From Bradyrhizobium ivorense (GTDB lineage Bacteria > Pseudomonadota > Alphaproteobacteria > Rhizobiales > Xanthobacteraceae): a stretch of DNA of 64,000 bases. Each line of letters starts with the position of its first letter. The stretch's first letter is position 1. The stretch is from contig NZ_CAADFC020000022.1 in NCBI RefSeq assembly GCF_900696085.1, positions 62,001 through 126,000 on the forward strand. Reading direction: 5' to 3'. The notes beneath the pieces are model-generated. The model was given only the letters and a program-made list of their open reading frames with translations, did not search any database and was not told the DNA's origin. The translations under genes were made by a program, and so were the position numbers. Positions 1-8,055 of this stretch are shown one piece after another.

Positions 1-2
1 GC

Positions 3-806
3 CATTTCCCGGCCGACAAGGTGCTGGCGCTGTGCACCGGCAGCCAGGGCGAGCCGCGCGCCGCGCTGGCGCGGATCGCCAATGACGACCATCCGCAGGT
101 CACCCTGAACAAGGGCGACACCGTGATCTTCTCCTCCCGCACCATTCCCGGCAATGAGAAGGCGGTCGGCAGCATCATCAACAATCTGGTGATGCAGGGC
201 GTCGAGATCATCACCGACCGCGAGCATCTGGTGCACGTCTCCGGCCATCCGCGCCGCGACGAGCTGCGCGACATGATCTCCTGGGTGCGGCCGCAGCTTT
301 TGATCCCCGTCCACGGCGAGGCGCTGCACCTCGCCGAGCACGCCAGGCTGGCGCGCCACGCCGGCGTGCCGAAGGTGCTGACCTGCCGCAACGGCGACCT
401 GGTCAAGCTCGGTCCCGGCGAGCCCGGCATCATCGGCGAGGTCCCGGCCGGCCGGCTCTACAAGGATGGAACAATCCTGGAAGATTCCAAGTCGCGCGCG
501 GTGGTGGAGCGGCGGCGGATGGCGTTTGCCGGCTGCGCCTTCGTCGCCGTCGCCATGACCGAGCAGGGCGAGCTGGCCGACGATCCCGAGGTTGATCTCG
601 CCGGCATGCCGGAGAACAATGCCACGGGCGAGCTGCTCGACGACATCGTGTTCGATGTGGTGGTATCGACCATCGAGGGCCTGCCGAAGCCGCGGCGGCG
701 CGATCCGGACGCGCTGGCGGAATCGGTGCGCCGTGCGGTGCGGGCGGTGATCAACGAGCACTGGGGCAAGAAGCCGATCTGCTTCGTGCATGTGCTGACG
801 GTCTGA
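3..806 (+). CDS. rnj: Ribonuclease J, C-terminal part (5' end outside window)
   Basis: The reading frame is open from the first bases, so the start lies upstream. The visible 267 residues match the back half of ribonuclease J, a metallo-beta-lactamase/beta-CASP 5'-to-3' exo- and endoribonuclease used in alphaproteobacterial mRNA turnover and rRNA processing. Landmarks are the beta-CASP motif GSQGEP near the start, HVSGHP about 80 residues in, and PVHGEALHLAEHARLA, followed by the C-terminal domain. It ends with TGA, and a palindromic repeat separates it from mce. The catalytic HxHxDH motif would be upstream of the window and cannot be checked. The family call is firm. Confidence 0.9.
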   Translation, partial: HFPADKVLALCTGSQGEPRAALARIANDDHPQVTLNKGDTVIFSSRTIPGNEKAVGSIINNLVMQGVEIITDREHLVHVSGHPRRDELRDMISWVRPQLLIPVHGEALHLAEHARLARHAGVPKVLTCRNGDLVKLGPGEPGIIGEVPAGRLYKDGTILEDSKSRAVVERRRMAFAGCAFVAVAMTEQGELADDPEVDLAGMPENNATGELLDDIVFDVVVSTIEGLPKPRRRDPDALAESVRRAVRAVINEHWGKKPICFVHVLTV

Positions 807-827
807 CGCCGCGGCGACGGTGGTTTA

Positions 828-945
828 CCTCTCCCTTGGGAGAGGTCGGCGCGAAGCGCCGGGTGAGGGATTACGGTCTCTCATAGGGCTGCGGCCCCTC
901 ACCCGATTTGCTGCGCAAATCGACCTCTCCCCGTCGGGGAGAGGT
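828..945. repeat. Complex palindromic repeat upstream of mce
   Basis: A chain of hairpins fills the rnj-mce gap: CCTCTCCC/GGGAGAGG (828-845), GGCGC/GCGCC, GGGTGAGGG (861-869) pairing with CCCTCACCC (896-904), GATTTG/CAAATC, and a closing CCTCTCCCC/GGGGAGAGG near 924-944. This looks like one of the dispersed intergenic palindromes common in rhizobial genomes. It probably folds into a cruciform or a stable RNA in the mce leader. A role in mRNA processing is possible but not shown. Confidence 0.75.
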
Positions 946-967
946 GAAGCGAATAAGGGAGAGGAAC

Positions 968-1372
968 ATGCTGGGCCGGCTCAATCACGTCGCGATCGCG
1001 GTCAAGGACGCCAAGAGCGCCGCGAAGATCTACGGCACCGCGTTCAACGCCGAGATTTCCGACGCCGTGCCGCTGCCGGAGCACGGCGTCATCACCGTGT
1101 TCGTGACCCTGCCGAACACCAAGATCGAGTTCATCGAGCCGCTCGGCGAGGCCTCGCCGATCGCCAAATTCGTCGAGCGCAATGCCGACGGCGGCATTCA
1201 TCACATCTGCTACGACGTGCCCGACATCATCGCCGCGCGCGATCGCCTGATCGCCGACGGCGCGCGGGTGCTCGGCGACGGCCAGCCGAAGATCGGCGCC
1301 CACGGCAAGCCAGTGCTGTTCTTCCATCCGAAGGATTTTTCGGGCGCGCTGGTCGAGATCGAGCAGGCCTGA
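968..1372 (+). CDS. mce: Methylmalonyl-CoA epimerase
   Basis: The 134-residue product is a single VOC/glyoxalase-fold protein that interconverts (2R)- and (2S)-methylmalonyl-CoA in the propionyl-CoA to succinyl-CoA route. It opens with LNHVAIAVKD, carrying the first metal-ligand His, and contains GGIHHICYDVPD (second His) and a C-terminal glutamate in ALVEIEQA. Length is normal for the family. The ATG at 968 is preceded by GGGAGAGG. An in-frame start at 908 would translate the palindromic repeat and is less likely. Five bases separate it from the next gene, so the two are probably co-transcribed. Confidence 0.9.
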   Translation: MLGRLNHVAIAVKDAKSAAKIYGTAFNAEISDAVPLPEHGVITVFVTLPNTKIEFIEPLGEASPIAKFVERNADGGIHHICYDVPDIIAARDRLIADGARVLGDGQPKIGAHGKPVLFFHPKDFSGALVEIEQA

Positions 1373-1377
1373 GGCCA

Positions 1378-1656
1378 ATGACCGCGTACCAGATCTCCAC
1401 CGGGCTCGCGATCTACTTCGTGCTTTGGTGGCTCACGCTGTTCTTGACGCTGCCGTTCGGGGTGCGCAGCCAGCACGAGGACGGCGTCGGCGCGCCCGGC
1501 ACCGACCCCGGCGCGCCGGTGCTGGCGCGGATGGGCCGCAAGCTGATCTGGACCACGATCATCTCGGCCATGATCTTCGCAATCGGGATGTGGGCCTATT
1601 ACGCCGGCTATCTTTCGATCGAGCGGCTGTCGAAACTGATGGGGATGCCATTCTAG
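1378..1656 (+). CDS. DUF1467 family membrane protein
   Basis: The 92-residue protein has two predicted transmembrane helices (about residues 6-28 and 57-80) joined by a polar loop with VRSQHEDGVGAPGTDPGAP, the hallmark of the alphaproteobacterial DUF1467 family. Function is unknown. It follows mce by five bases and in related genomes usually lies between mce and proS, as I recall; here proS is about 14 kb further on. Start ATG at 1378. Confidence 0.85.
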   Translation: MTAYQISTGLAIYFVLWWLTLFLTLPFGVRSQHEDGVGAPGTDPGAPVLARMGRKLIWTTIISAMIFAIGMWAYYAGYLSIERLSKLMGMPF

Positions 1657-1678
1657 GACTGGCTGTCGATGGCCCATG

Positions 1679-1736
1679 CCCGCATGAGCGAAGCGACATG
1701 CGGGAACAGTCCCGGGTATCGCTTCGCTCACCCGGG
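1679..1736. repeat. Two hairpins with mutually complementary loops
   Basis: Hairpin 1 has arms CCCGCATG (1679-1686) and CATGCGGG (1697-1704) around the loop AGCGAAGCGA. Hairpin 2 has arms CCCGGGT (1711-1717) and ACCCGGG (1730-1736) around a loop containing TCGCTTCGCT, the exact reverse complement of loop 1. This resembles a Bradyrhizobium-type intergenic repeat. It lies 3' of the DUF1467 gene and 5' of the next gene. Confidence 0.7.
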
Positions 1737-1780
1737 CTACGAAGAATGTTAGAAGTCGTTATCGGTCTTGGGGGAGAGGA

Positions 1781-2128
1781 ATGAATTTCCAGCGGATCGC
1801 GATCGTTCTGTTCGTGCTGCTCGCCGCCGGCCTTGCCGGATCGTTCTATTTCTCCTGGAAGACGCTGACGCGGCTGCGCACCGTGCAGGCCTTCGTCGAG
1901 AGCTCGGTCTTCGCCGAAGCGGTCGCGGCCTGCGAACGGGCGCAGAGCACGACGCCGTTCAAGTGGAACGGCGGCCAGTCAACCGCGGTGATCGGGCTGC
2001 ATTCGGTCAAGGTCGACAAGAGCGCCGTCAGCGCGAGCTACACGCTGTTCGCGGACAGCGTCTATTGTGACTATGATCCGATCCGGAAGAAGGCCGATAT
2101 CGGTTCGAACTTCCTGGAACGGGAGTGA
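1781..2128 (+). CDS. Hypothetical membrane-anchored periplasmic protein
   Basis: The 115-residue protein has an N-terminal hydrophobic segment (about residues 6-27) that is an uncleaved anchor or signal peptide, then a soluble domain of about 85 residues with two cysteines (in VAACERAQ and VYCDYDP). I do not recognise the family. GGGAGAGGA precedes the ATG, so the start is well supported. It sits 38 bases upstream of mtnK in the same direction and may be co-transcribed with it, though nothing in the sequence links it to methionine salvage. Confidence 0.65.
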   Translation: MNFQRIAIVLFVLLAAGLAGSFYFSWKTLTRLRTVQAFVESSVFAEAVAACERAQSTTPFKWNGGQSTAVIGLHSVKVDKSAVSASYTLFADSVYCDYDPIRKKADIGSNFLERE

Positions 2129-2166
2129 GGATCAACCTCACCCCGGGAGTGTGAGGAGGAGACCAA

Positions 2167-3471
2167 ATGAACCTGCAGGCGCAATCCGCCTCCGGGCCAA
2201 GCCCATATCGCATCCTGCGGGAGACGGATCTCCGCGAATATCTGGCGGGACTGCCCGCCATCGTCGCCCAGCTCGGCGGCGCGCCGGCCGACTGGTCGAT
2301 CAGCGAAGTGGGCGACGGCAATCTCAACCTCGTCTTCATCGTGAAGGGCAAAAGCGGCGGCGTTGCCGTCAAGCAGGCGCTGCCCTATGTGCGGCTGGTC
2401 GGCGAGAGCTGGCCGTTGCCGCTGTCGCGCGCCCATTACGAGCACATGGCGCTGGTGCATCAGGCGCGATTGGCGCCCGACCTGGTGCCGGCCGTGCTGC
2501 ATCATGACGGCCCGTTGGCGCTGACCGCGATGCAGCTGCTCGAGCCGCACATCATCATGCGCAAGGGGCTGATCGGCGCTGTCAGCTATCCGCGCTTCGT
2601 CGATGATATCTCGACCTTCATGGCGCGGACGCTGTTCTTCTCCTCCGACCTCGCGCGCGGGGCGGCGGAGCGGAAAGAGGGGATCGCGGCGTTCGCCAGT
2701 AACCACGCGCTCTGCAAGATCACCGAGGACCTGATCTTCACCGATCCCTACCGGATTGCCGAGCAGAACCGCTGGACCGCGCCGTATCTCGACGACACCG
2801 CCGCCGCGTTCCGCGACGACCTCGACCTGCATGTCGCCATCTCCCGGCTGAAGCTGAAATTCATGGCGAGCCCGGAGGCGCTGATCCACGGCGACCTGCA
2901 CACCGGCTCGATCATGGTCACCGACAGCGAGACCAGGGTGATCGATCCCGAATTCGCCTTCTACGGCCCGATGGGTTTTGATATCGGCGCCGTCATCGGC
3001 AATTTGCTGATGGCCTATCTGGCGTCCGCGGGGCACGAGCGCACGCCGGGCGAGCGGGCCGCGTTCGAGGCCTGGCTGCTGGACGTGGTCGAAGGCGTCT
3101 GGACCGAGTTCGCCCGGAAATTTTTGGCGCTGTGGCGCAGCGAGGCAAGCGGCGACGGCTATCCGGCGTCGCTGTTCACGGGCGAGGCGGGCGCTGCCCG
3201 GCTGGAGGCCGAGCGGCAGGCCTACATGGCGCGCCTATTCCAGGCCACGGTCGGCTTCGCCGCGGCCAAAACCATCCGTCGCATCCTCGGCCTCGCGCAC
3301 AACATCGACTTCGAGTGGATCGCCGACGAGAAACAGCGCGCGATCTGCGAGGCGCGCGCCCTCAAGCTGGCGCGCAGCCTGATGCTGGAGGCCCCGTCGT
3401 TCACCACAATCGCCACCGTCACCTACGCCGCCCGCGAACTGCGCCACTGGCAGCCGCACTTCGCGAGGTAG
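2167..3471 (+). CDS. mtnK: S-methyl-5-thioribose kinase
   Basis: The 434-residue protein phosphorylates methylthioribose to methylthioribose-1-phosphate in the methionine salvage pathway, in the cytoplasm. It is an aminoglycoside-phosphotransferase-fold kinase: GDGNLNLVFIVKG is the nucleotide-binding loop, VKQALPYVR carries the conserved lysine, HGDLHTGSIMV is the catalytic loop, and DPEFAFYGPMGFDIGA is the metal-binding segment specific to MtnK. Length is typical. AGGAGG lies just upstream of the ATG. No mtnA or other salvage gene is visible nearby; the downstream neighbour is a convergent ABC transporter. Confidence 0.93.
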   Translation: MNLQAQSASGPSPYRILRETDLREYLAGLPAIVAQLGGAPADWSISEVGDGNLNLVFIVKGKSGGVAVKQALPYVRLVGESWPLPLSRAHYEHMALVHQARLAPDLVPAVLHHDGPLALTAMQLLEPHIIMRKGLIGAVSYPRFVDDISTFMARTLFFSSDLARGAAERKEGIAAFASNHALCKITEDLIFTDPYRIAEQNRWTAPYLDDTAAAFRDDLDLHVAISRLKLKFMASPEALIHGDLHTGSIMVTDSETRVIDPEFAFYGPMGFDIGAVIGNLLMAYLASAGHERTPGERAAFEAWLLDVVEGVWTEFARKFLALWRSEASGDGYPASLFTGEAGAARLEAERQAYMARLFQATVGFAAAKTIRRILGLAHNIDFEWIADEKQRAICEARALKLARSLMLEAPSFTTIATVTYAARELRHWQPHFAR

Positions 3472-3528
3472 GGAACGTAGTCGTAGGGGGCAAAGCGCGG
3501 CGTTTGACATGTGAACCAGAAACCCACT

Positions 3529-3658
3529 CCGTCATCCTGAGGTGCGAGCCTTGCGGCGCACTTGCGCCGCTGGGCGAGCCTCGAAGGATGAATCGGCCCG
3601 GCTGGTGGCCGTCGATCCTTCGAGGCTCGCCGAAGAGGCTCGCACCTCAGGATGACGG
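3529..3658. repeat. Nested perfect inverted repeat (rhizobial intergenic palindrome)
   Basis: Perfect 22-base outer arms lie at 3529-3550 and 3637-3658 (first arm begins CCGTCATCCTGAGG). Nested inside are GCGAGCCTCGAAGGAT (3574-3589) and its exact complement at 3615-3630. It occupies the gap between the convergent mtnK and ABC transporter genes. Very long perfect arms of this kind are typical of dispersed Bradyrhizobium repeats. The folded RNA could act as a bidirectional 3'-end structure. Confidence 0.85.
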
Positions 3659-3682
3659 GTTAATTTGCTCAACTTGCTCGGT

Positions 3683-3783
3683 GTCATCACCCGCGCATGT
3701 GGGTGATCCAGTATTCCAGAGGCGGTGGTGAATGAACCGAGAGGCCGCGGCGTACTGGATCGCCCGTCAAGCCGGGCGATGAC
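3683..3783. repeat. Second inverted repeat in the mtnK/ABC intergenic region
   Basis: GTCATCACCC (3683-3692) and GGGCGATGAC (3774-3783) form imperfect outer arms. GATCCAGTA (3705-3713) pairs exactly with TACTGGATC (3753-3761). This is a different element from the one just upstream, so the 3472-3852 gap consists almost entirely of two adjacent palindromic repeats and holds no gene that I can see. Confidence 0.75.
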
Positions 3784-3852
3784 AGCGGTGGGTGAGGACA
3801 AAGCTTCACACCTTCTCAAGATGACGGGTCCAACAATGCCCCCTCGATCGGC

Positions 3853-4887
3853 TCAGTCCGCCGCCTGTTCGCGCAGTCGTTGGGCGTAGACGTTGATGAT
3901 CAGCGCCGCCAGCAGGATCAGGCCGCGGATCAGGATCTTCAGGAAGCTGTCGATGTTGACGTGGTCGAGGCCGTTGTTGAGCACGCCGAGCACGAACAGG
4001 CCGACGATGGTGTTGCCGATGCCGCCGCGGCCGCCGAACAGGCTGGTGCCGCCGACCACCACGGCCGCAATGGAATCCAAGAGATAGGTGTCGAACTCGT
4101 TCTGCTGCGCGCTGCCGAAATGCGCGACGCCGAGCATGCCGCCGATGCCGGAGCACACCGCCGAGATCACCATCACGGCGCCGAGGATCAGCTTGACGTT
4201 GAGGCCGGCAAATTCGGCGGCCTCGCGGTTGCCGCCGACCATGTAGACGTAGCGGCCGAACCGCGTGTAGGTCAGCACCAGATGGCCGCCGAGCAGCATC
4301 ACGGCGGCGACGATTACGATCCAGGGGATGCCACTGACCGAGCCGGAGCCGAGCGTCGTGATCAGCGGCGGCACCTTGTAGGCGATCTGGCCGCGCACTA
4401 GCAGCGCGGAGACGCCGGCCGCGATCTGCATCATCGCCAGCGTCATGATGAAGGAGGGGATGCCGATCACGGTCAGGCCGAGCGCGTTGACGAGGCCGAG
4501 CAGCGCGCACAGCGCCAGCGCCAGCAGGATCGCGGCCCAGCCGGGCATCGGGACGTTGGCGATGTTGACGTAGGATTCCTGCAGGGTGAAATACGCCACG
4601 GCGATGCCGGTGACGTTGGCGATGCTGGCGATCGAGAGATCGATCTCGGCGCACAGGATCACGAAGGTGAGGCCGACGGCGATGATGCCGGTGACCGAGA
4701 CTTGCGTGAGAATATTGCCGACGTTGTCGAGCGTCGCAAAGGAGGGGCTGGCGATCGCAAAGAAGCCGCTGAGCAGGATCAGGGTCAGGAACGGCGCAAT
4801 GTTGCGCATCTGCGAGCGCAGGAACGGCGCCAGCCCGCGCGGCCGCTGGTGATCCGCCGGCCTCGTCGCGCTGTCACTGCTCGCCAT
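3853..4887 (-). CDS. Ribose-type ABC transporter permease (RbsC-like)
   Basis: The 344-residue protein is strongly hydrophobic, with about eight to ten predicted membrane segments, and belongs to the BPD_transp_2 permease family of sugar importers. Recognisable stretches are AEIDLSIASIANVTGI near residues 85-100 and VVVGGTSLFGGRGGIGNTIVG, the family's C-terminal coupling signature. It forms the channel of a periplasmic-binding-protein-dependent importer in the inner membrane. It is the last gene of the minus-strand set (binding protein, ATPase, permease). The substrate is probably a monosaccharide or polyol but cannot be read from the sequence. Confidence 0.9.
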   Translation of the reverse strand: MASSDSATRPADHQRPRGLAPFLRSQMRNIAPFLTLILLSGFFAIASPSFATLDNVGNILTQVSVTGIIAVGLTFVILCAEIDLSIASIANVTGIAVAYFTLQESYVNIANVPMPGWAAILLALALCALLGLVNALGLTVIGIPSFIMTLAMMQIAAGVSALLVRGQIAYKVPPLITTLGSGSVSGIPWIVIVAAVMLLGGHLVLTYTRFGRYVYMVGGNREAAEFAGLNVKLILGAVMVISAVCSGIGGMLGVAHFGSAQQNEFDTYLLDSIAAVVVGGTSLFGGRGGIGNTIVGLFVLGVLNNGLDHVNIDSFLKILIRGLILLAALIINVYAQRLREQAAD

Positions 4888-4902
4888 TACGTCTCTCCAT
4901 CA

Positions 4903-4927
4903 GGCCCGATGAGCAGGTCATCGGGCC
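4903..4927 (-). other. Intergenic hairpin between ABC ATPase and permease genes
   Basis: GGCCCGATGA (4903-4912) and TCATCGGGCC (4918-4927) form a perfect 10-bp stem around GCAGG. On the transcribed (minus) strand there is no U-run, so it is not a classic terminator. It may stabilise or process the mRNA between the two cistrons. Confidence 0.5.
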
Positions 4928-4943
4928 TTGTTCGCTTGTTTGC

Positions 4944-4988
4944 GCATGATCTCTTCGGAAAACCGCTTCGCACTTTTCCGGATCATGC
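4944..4988 (-). repeat. Dispersed GCATGATCCGGAAA repeat, copy 1
   Basis: Read on the minus strand, this imperfect palindrome runs GCATGATCCGGAAAAGTG, then a centre, then GGTTTTCCGA and GATCATGC. It begins at the stop codon of the ABC ATPase gene. Two further copies with the same orientation relative to the upstream gene start at the stops of lolD and fabZ. Confidence 0.8.
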
Positions 4989-4989
4989 T

Positions 4990-6492
4990 CTAAGCCGCCT
5001 CCAGCAGGCGGTCCTTGCTGACCGCCTCGCCCGCAAATTCACGCACCACCGCGCCGCGCTTCAGCACCAGGATCCGGTCGGCCAGCGACAGCACCGTCTC
5101 CGGCTCGGTCGACAGCACGATGATCGCAAGCCCCCTGGCGCGGAGGTCGCGGACGATGTTGATCACGTCGTTCTTGGCGCCGACGTCCATGCCGCGGGTC
5201 GGCTCGCACAGCACCAACAGGCGCGGCGGATAGGTCAGCCATTTCGCCAGCGCCACTTTCTGCTGGTTGCCGCCGGAGAGCATACCGAGGTCGAGCCCGA
5301 CCACCGGCGGCCTGATCTGCAGCTGCTCGACCTGGCGTTTTGCAATCGCGCGCTCGGTCACCGGCTTGAGCAGCAGGGCGGAGATCCGCTCCAGAACGCT
5401 GATCGAGATGTTCTTGTAGACCGGCTCCTGGTGGAACAGCATCGCGCGCCGGCTCTCCGGCACCAGCGCGATGCCGGCGCGCCGGGCGGCTGCGGTGCTG
5501 CGGAAGATCTTTGCCGCGCCGTCGACCGCGAGCGTGCCGCCATCTGGCTTCAGCTTGCCGAACAGGATGCGCGACAGCTCGAGCTGGCCGCAGCCCATGA
5601 AGCCGTAGACGCCGAGCACCTCGCCGGCGCGCGCCTCGAACGAGACGTCCTGCAGGCTGCGGCCGAGCGAGAGCTGATCGGCCTTCAGCACCACCGCGCC
5701 GCCGTTCGGCGCCGGCAACATCAGGTCGTCGGTGTAGCTGTGCTCCAGCGCCTCGCCGCCGCGGCCGATCATGGCCTCGATCAGCGCGCCCTTGCTGGTG
5801 GCGCTGGAGGCGGTCTCGGCGACTTTGCGGCCGTTGCGGAACACGGTGACGACATCGGAGACGCGCAAAATGTCTTCGATGAAATGCGAGATGAAGACGA
5901 TGCTGGTGCCTTGGTCGCGCAGCCTGCGCAGCGTCGCGAACAGGCGCTCGACCTCGGGCGGGGAGAGCGCGGAGGTCGGCTCGTCCAGGATGATGATGCG
6001 GGCGCCGGAGAACAGCACGCGGGCGATCTCGATCAGCTGCTGCAAGCCGATCGGCAGGTCGCCGAGCCGCGTCATCGGGTCGACGTCGATGCCGAACCGG
6101 GACAGCTGCTCGCCGGCCTCTCGCGCCATCCGCCGCCATTGCACGAGGCCAAGGCGGTTGGTTGGCTGGTTGCCGAGGAACACGTTCTCGGCAACGGTGA
6201 GATCAGGCGCGACGCTGAGCTCCTGATGCACCATGCCGATCCCGGCGGCGTGCGCGTCGCGGGTCGAGCGGAAGCGGGTCTCCTTGCCGTCGAGCATGAA
6301 GCGGCCGGAGAATTCGGGGTGCACGCCGGCGATGATCTTCATCAGCGTGCTTTTCCCCGCGCCGTTCTCGCCGACGAGACCGCGGATCTCGCCGGCGCGC
6401 AACGCGAAGTCGACGCCACGAAGAGCTTCGACACCGCCGAAGGCCTTCGTGATCTCCTTCAATTCGAGGATCGGGGAGCGTCCTTGCTGCAT
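4990..6492 (-). CDS. Ribose-type ABC transporter ATPase with two nucleotide-binding domains (RbsA-like)
   Basis: The 500-residue protein holds two ABC domains in tandem, as in RbsA/MglA. Domain 1 has Walker A GENGAGKST (about residue 40), a signature-like segment IGLQQLIEIARVL and Walker B IIILDEPTSAL. Domain 2 has the degenerate Walker A normal for this family (YGFMGCGQ), the signature LSGGNQQKVALAKWL and Walker B LLVLCEPTRGMD, where Cys replaces the usual Asp. The first site is probably the active one. It lies 9 bases after the binding-protein gene and is co-directional with the permease. Confidence 0.92.
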   Translation of the reverse strand: MQQGRSPILELKEITKAFGGVEALRGVDFALRAGEIRGLVGENGAGKSTLMKIIAGVHPEFSGRFMLDGKETRFRSTRDAHAAGIGMVHQELSVAPDLTVAENVFLGNQPTNRLGLVQWRRMAREAGEQLSRFGIDVDPMTRLGDLPIGLQQLIEIARVLFSGARIIILDEPTSALSPPEVERLFATLRRLRDQGTSIVFISHFIEDILRVSDVVTVFRNGRKVAETASSATSKGALIEAMIGRGGEALEHSYTDDLMLPAPNGGAVVLKADQLSLGRSLQDVSFEARAGEVLGVYGFMGCGQLELSRILFGKLKPDGGTLAVDGAAKIFRSTAAARRAGIALVPESRRAMLFHQEPVYKNISISVLERISALLLKPVTERAIAKRQVEQLQIRPPVVGLDLGMLSGGNQQKVALAKWLTYPPRLLVLCEPTRGMDVGAKNDVINIVRDLRARGLAIIVLSTEPETVLSLADRILVLKRGAVVREFAGEAVSKDRLLEAA

Positions 6493-6501
6493 GAGGACCG
6501 C

Positions 6502-7539
6502 TCAGATCAGGAAGTGATCCTCCATCCACTGCATGCCCGGCGCGTTGGCCTTGGTCACGACCGGACCGTCGGTGATGACGTGTTTCGGGATGCCCTGGCC
6601 GCTCTTCTCGCCGCCGGCCACGGCGGCGACGCCCGCGACGATCGCACCGCCATGGATGCGGCAGGACGGATTGCGCACGGTTGCGAACATGCGGCCTTCC
6701 GCGACGGCCTGGATTGCCGGCGGCATGGCGTCGACGCCGCCGATCAGGATGTTGGTGCGGTTGCGCGCCTTCATGATGTTGTAGGCGGCGAGCGCCATGT
6801 CGTCATTGTGGAAGAACGCCGCGTCGATCTGCGGATATTTTGTCAGATAGGTTTCCCAGAGCCGGGCGGTCTTGGAGACGTCCCAGTCGGCGGGCTGGGT
6901 ATCCAGCACCTCGATGTTCGGGAACTGTTTTACCACGCTGTTGAAACCCTTGGCGCGGCCCTGCGCGCCGGTGTGGCCGAGCGCACCCTGGGTCATGATG
7001 ATCTTGCCCTTGCCGCCCATCGCGTTGCACAGCGCCTGCGTCACCGAAGCGCCCATGAACTCGTTGTCGGGTGCGAGGAACGAGTGGACGTTGATCTGAT
7101 CGAGCGGCGCGATCAGCGTGTCCATGTCGATCACCGGCGTGCCGGCGTCGATCATCTTTTGCACCGGCTGGGTGAGGGTGCCGATGCCGAACGCCTGGAT
7201 CGCGACGAAGTCCCACTTCTGCGACGCCATGTTGTCGATCGCGGCGCGCTGCTTGACGGCGTCGAGCTGACCGTCGAACCAGGTGACCTCGACGTTGAAC
7301 AGCTTGCCCCAGAACTCGGCGGCCTGCTTGCCCTGCGCGCACCAGGTCGCCTGCAGTCCGGCGTTGGAGAAGGCGGCCTTGAGCGGCTTTTCCGAGCGGC
7401 CCATTTCGGCGGCGAGCGCCGGGCCCATGGCGCCGAACATCGCTGCGGCGGCGCCGCCGGCTGCCGCGATTTGCAGAAGGTCGCGCCTCGTCGTCGACGA
7501 TTTGTCCATCCCTGGCATGGTTGCTTGCTCCCTCTTCAT
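6502..7539 (-). CDS. Sugar ABC transporter substrate-binding protein, Tat-type signal
   Basis: The 345-residue protein is a type I periplasmic binding protein (Peripla_BP_4) with the usual two-lobe pattern, including KAAFSNAGLQATW at the mature N-terminus, DFVAIQAFGIGTL, APLDQINVHSFLAPDNE and a C-terminal HNDDMALAAYNIMKA. The N-terminus has STTRRDLLQIAAAGG, a twin-arginine motif before a hydrophobic stretch ending LAAE, so export is probably through Tat. The real start may be the ATG ten codons in (MDKSSTTRRD). It is the first gene of the three-gene importer; the ligand is unknown. Confidence 0.88.
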   Translation of the reverse strand: MKREQATMPGMDKSSTTRRDLLQIAAAGGAAAAMFGAMGPALAAEMGRSEKPLKAAFSNAGLQATWCAQGKQAAEFWGKLFNVEVTWFDGQLDAVKQRAAIDNMASQKWDFVAIQAFGIGTLTQPVQKMIDAGTPVIDMDTLIAPLDQINVHSFLAPDNEFMGASVTQALCNAMGGKGKIIMTQGALGHTGAQGRAKGFNSVVKQFPNIEVLDTQPADWDVSKTARLWETYLTKYPQIDAAFFHNDDMALAAYNIMKARNRTNILIGGVDAMPPAIQAVAEGRMFATVRNPSCRIHGGAIVAGVAAVAGGEKSGQGIPKHVITDGPVVTKANAPGMQWMEDHFLI

Positions 7540-7608
7540 TTTTTGACCGACGGCGTCAGTTGCACGCGCCGCGGATCATGGGAGTGTGTCACAATCGGAA
7601 CGGCGACG

Positions 7609-8034
7609 CTACGGTGTCTCACCGGCAAGATGCTTCTGCTGCAGCACGACAGCATCGATGTCGCGCAACAGCTTGTGCCACGCAGCATCGATCTCGTCGG
7701 ACCATTGCGCACCGAGCATCTCGCGCAGTTCGTCGGCAATCACGGCAAAGAACGCGACGAACAAATCGCGTGGCGTGCCGTATGCATCGTGCGACGACAC
7801 CTCGCATTCGATCATGCGGAAATGTCCGCGGCGTTCGCCGGCGAAGTCGATGATGGCCTCGATGGTCAGCGACAACATCGAACCTTTCACCGATTCGCTG
7901 CCTTCGCTGCGAAACATCGCCTGTGCTTCGGGATGCTCGCGGAACAGACGCCGATAGACCTGCGGCGTCAGGTCATCGCAGCGCGCGGCGGCGAGTTCAA
8001 AACTGTGTTCGATAGGATTCGGCGATGACGTCAT
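7609..8034 (-). CDS. Single-domain globin-like haemoprotein
   Basis: The 141-residue protein reads as one globin fold. IEHSFELAAARCDDLTPQVY covers helices A/B with Tyr27 at the likely B10 position, LFREHPEAQAMF ends in the conserved CD1 Phe41, and HDAYG supplies His82 as the probable proximal haem ligand before the G and H helices (WSDEIDAAWHKLLRDID). There is no reductase domain, so it is a single-domain globin that would bind O2 or NO in the cytoplasm and need a separate reductase. The usual distal Gln/His is not obvious. It is followed on the same strand by the ABC binding-protein gene 69 bases away and preceded by an orphan terminator. Confidence 0.75.
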   Translation of the reverse strand: MTSSPNPIEHSFELAAARCDDLTPQVYRRLFREHPEAQAMFRSEGSESVKGSMLSLTIEAIIDFAGERRGHFRMIECEVSSHDAYGTPRDLFVAFFAVIADELREMLGAQWSDEIDAAWHKLLRDIDAVVLQQKHLAGETP

Positions 8035-8055
8035 GGCGGATTGCGATCATCACAC

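Noticed and set aside
4702-8028. A very long open frame (over 1,100 codons) on the + strand opposite the ABC transporter genes
   Set aside because: It is antisense to three well-recognised genes; its composition (His, Arg, Asp, Ala-rich, no domain) is that of a mirror frame produced by high GC third positions.
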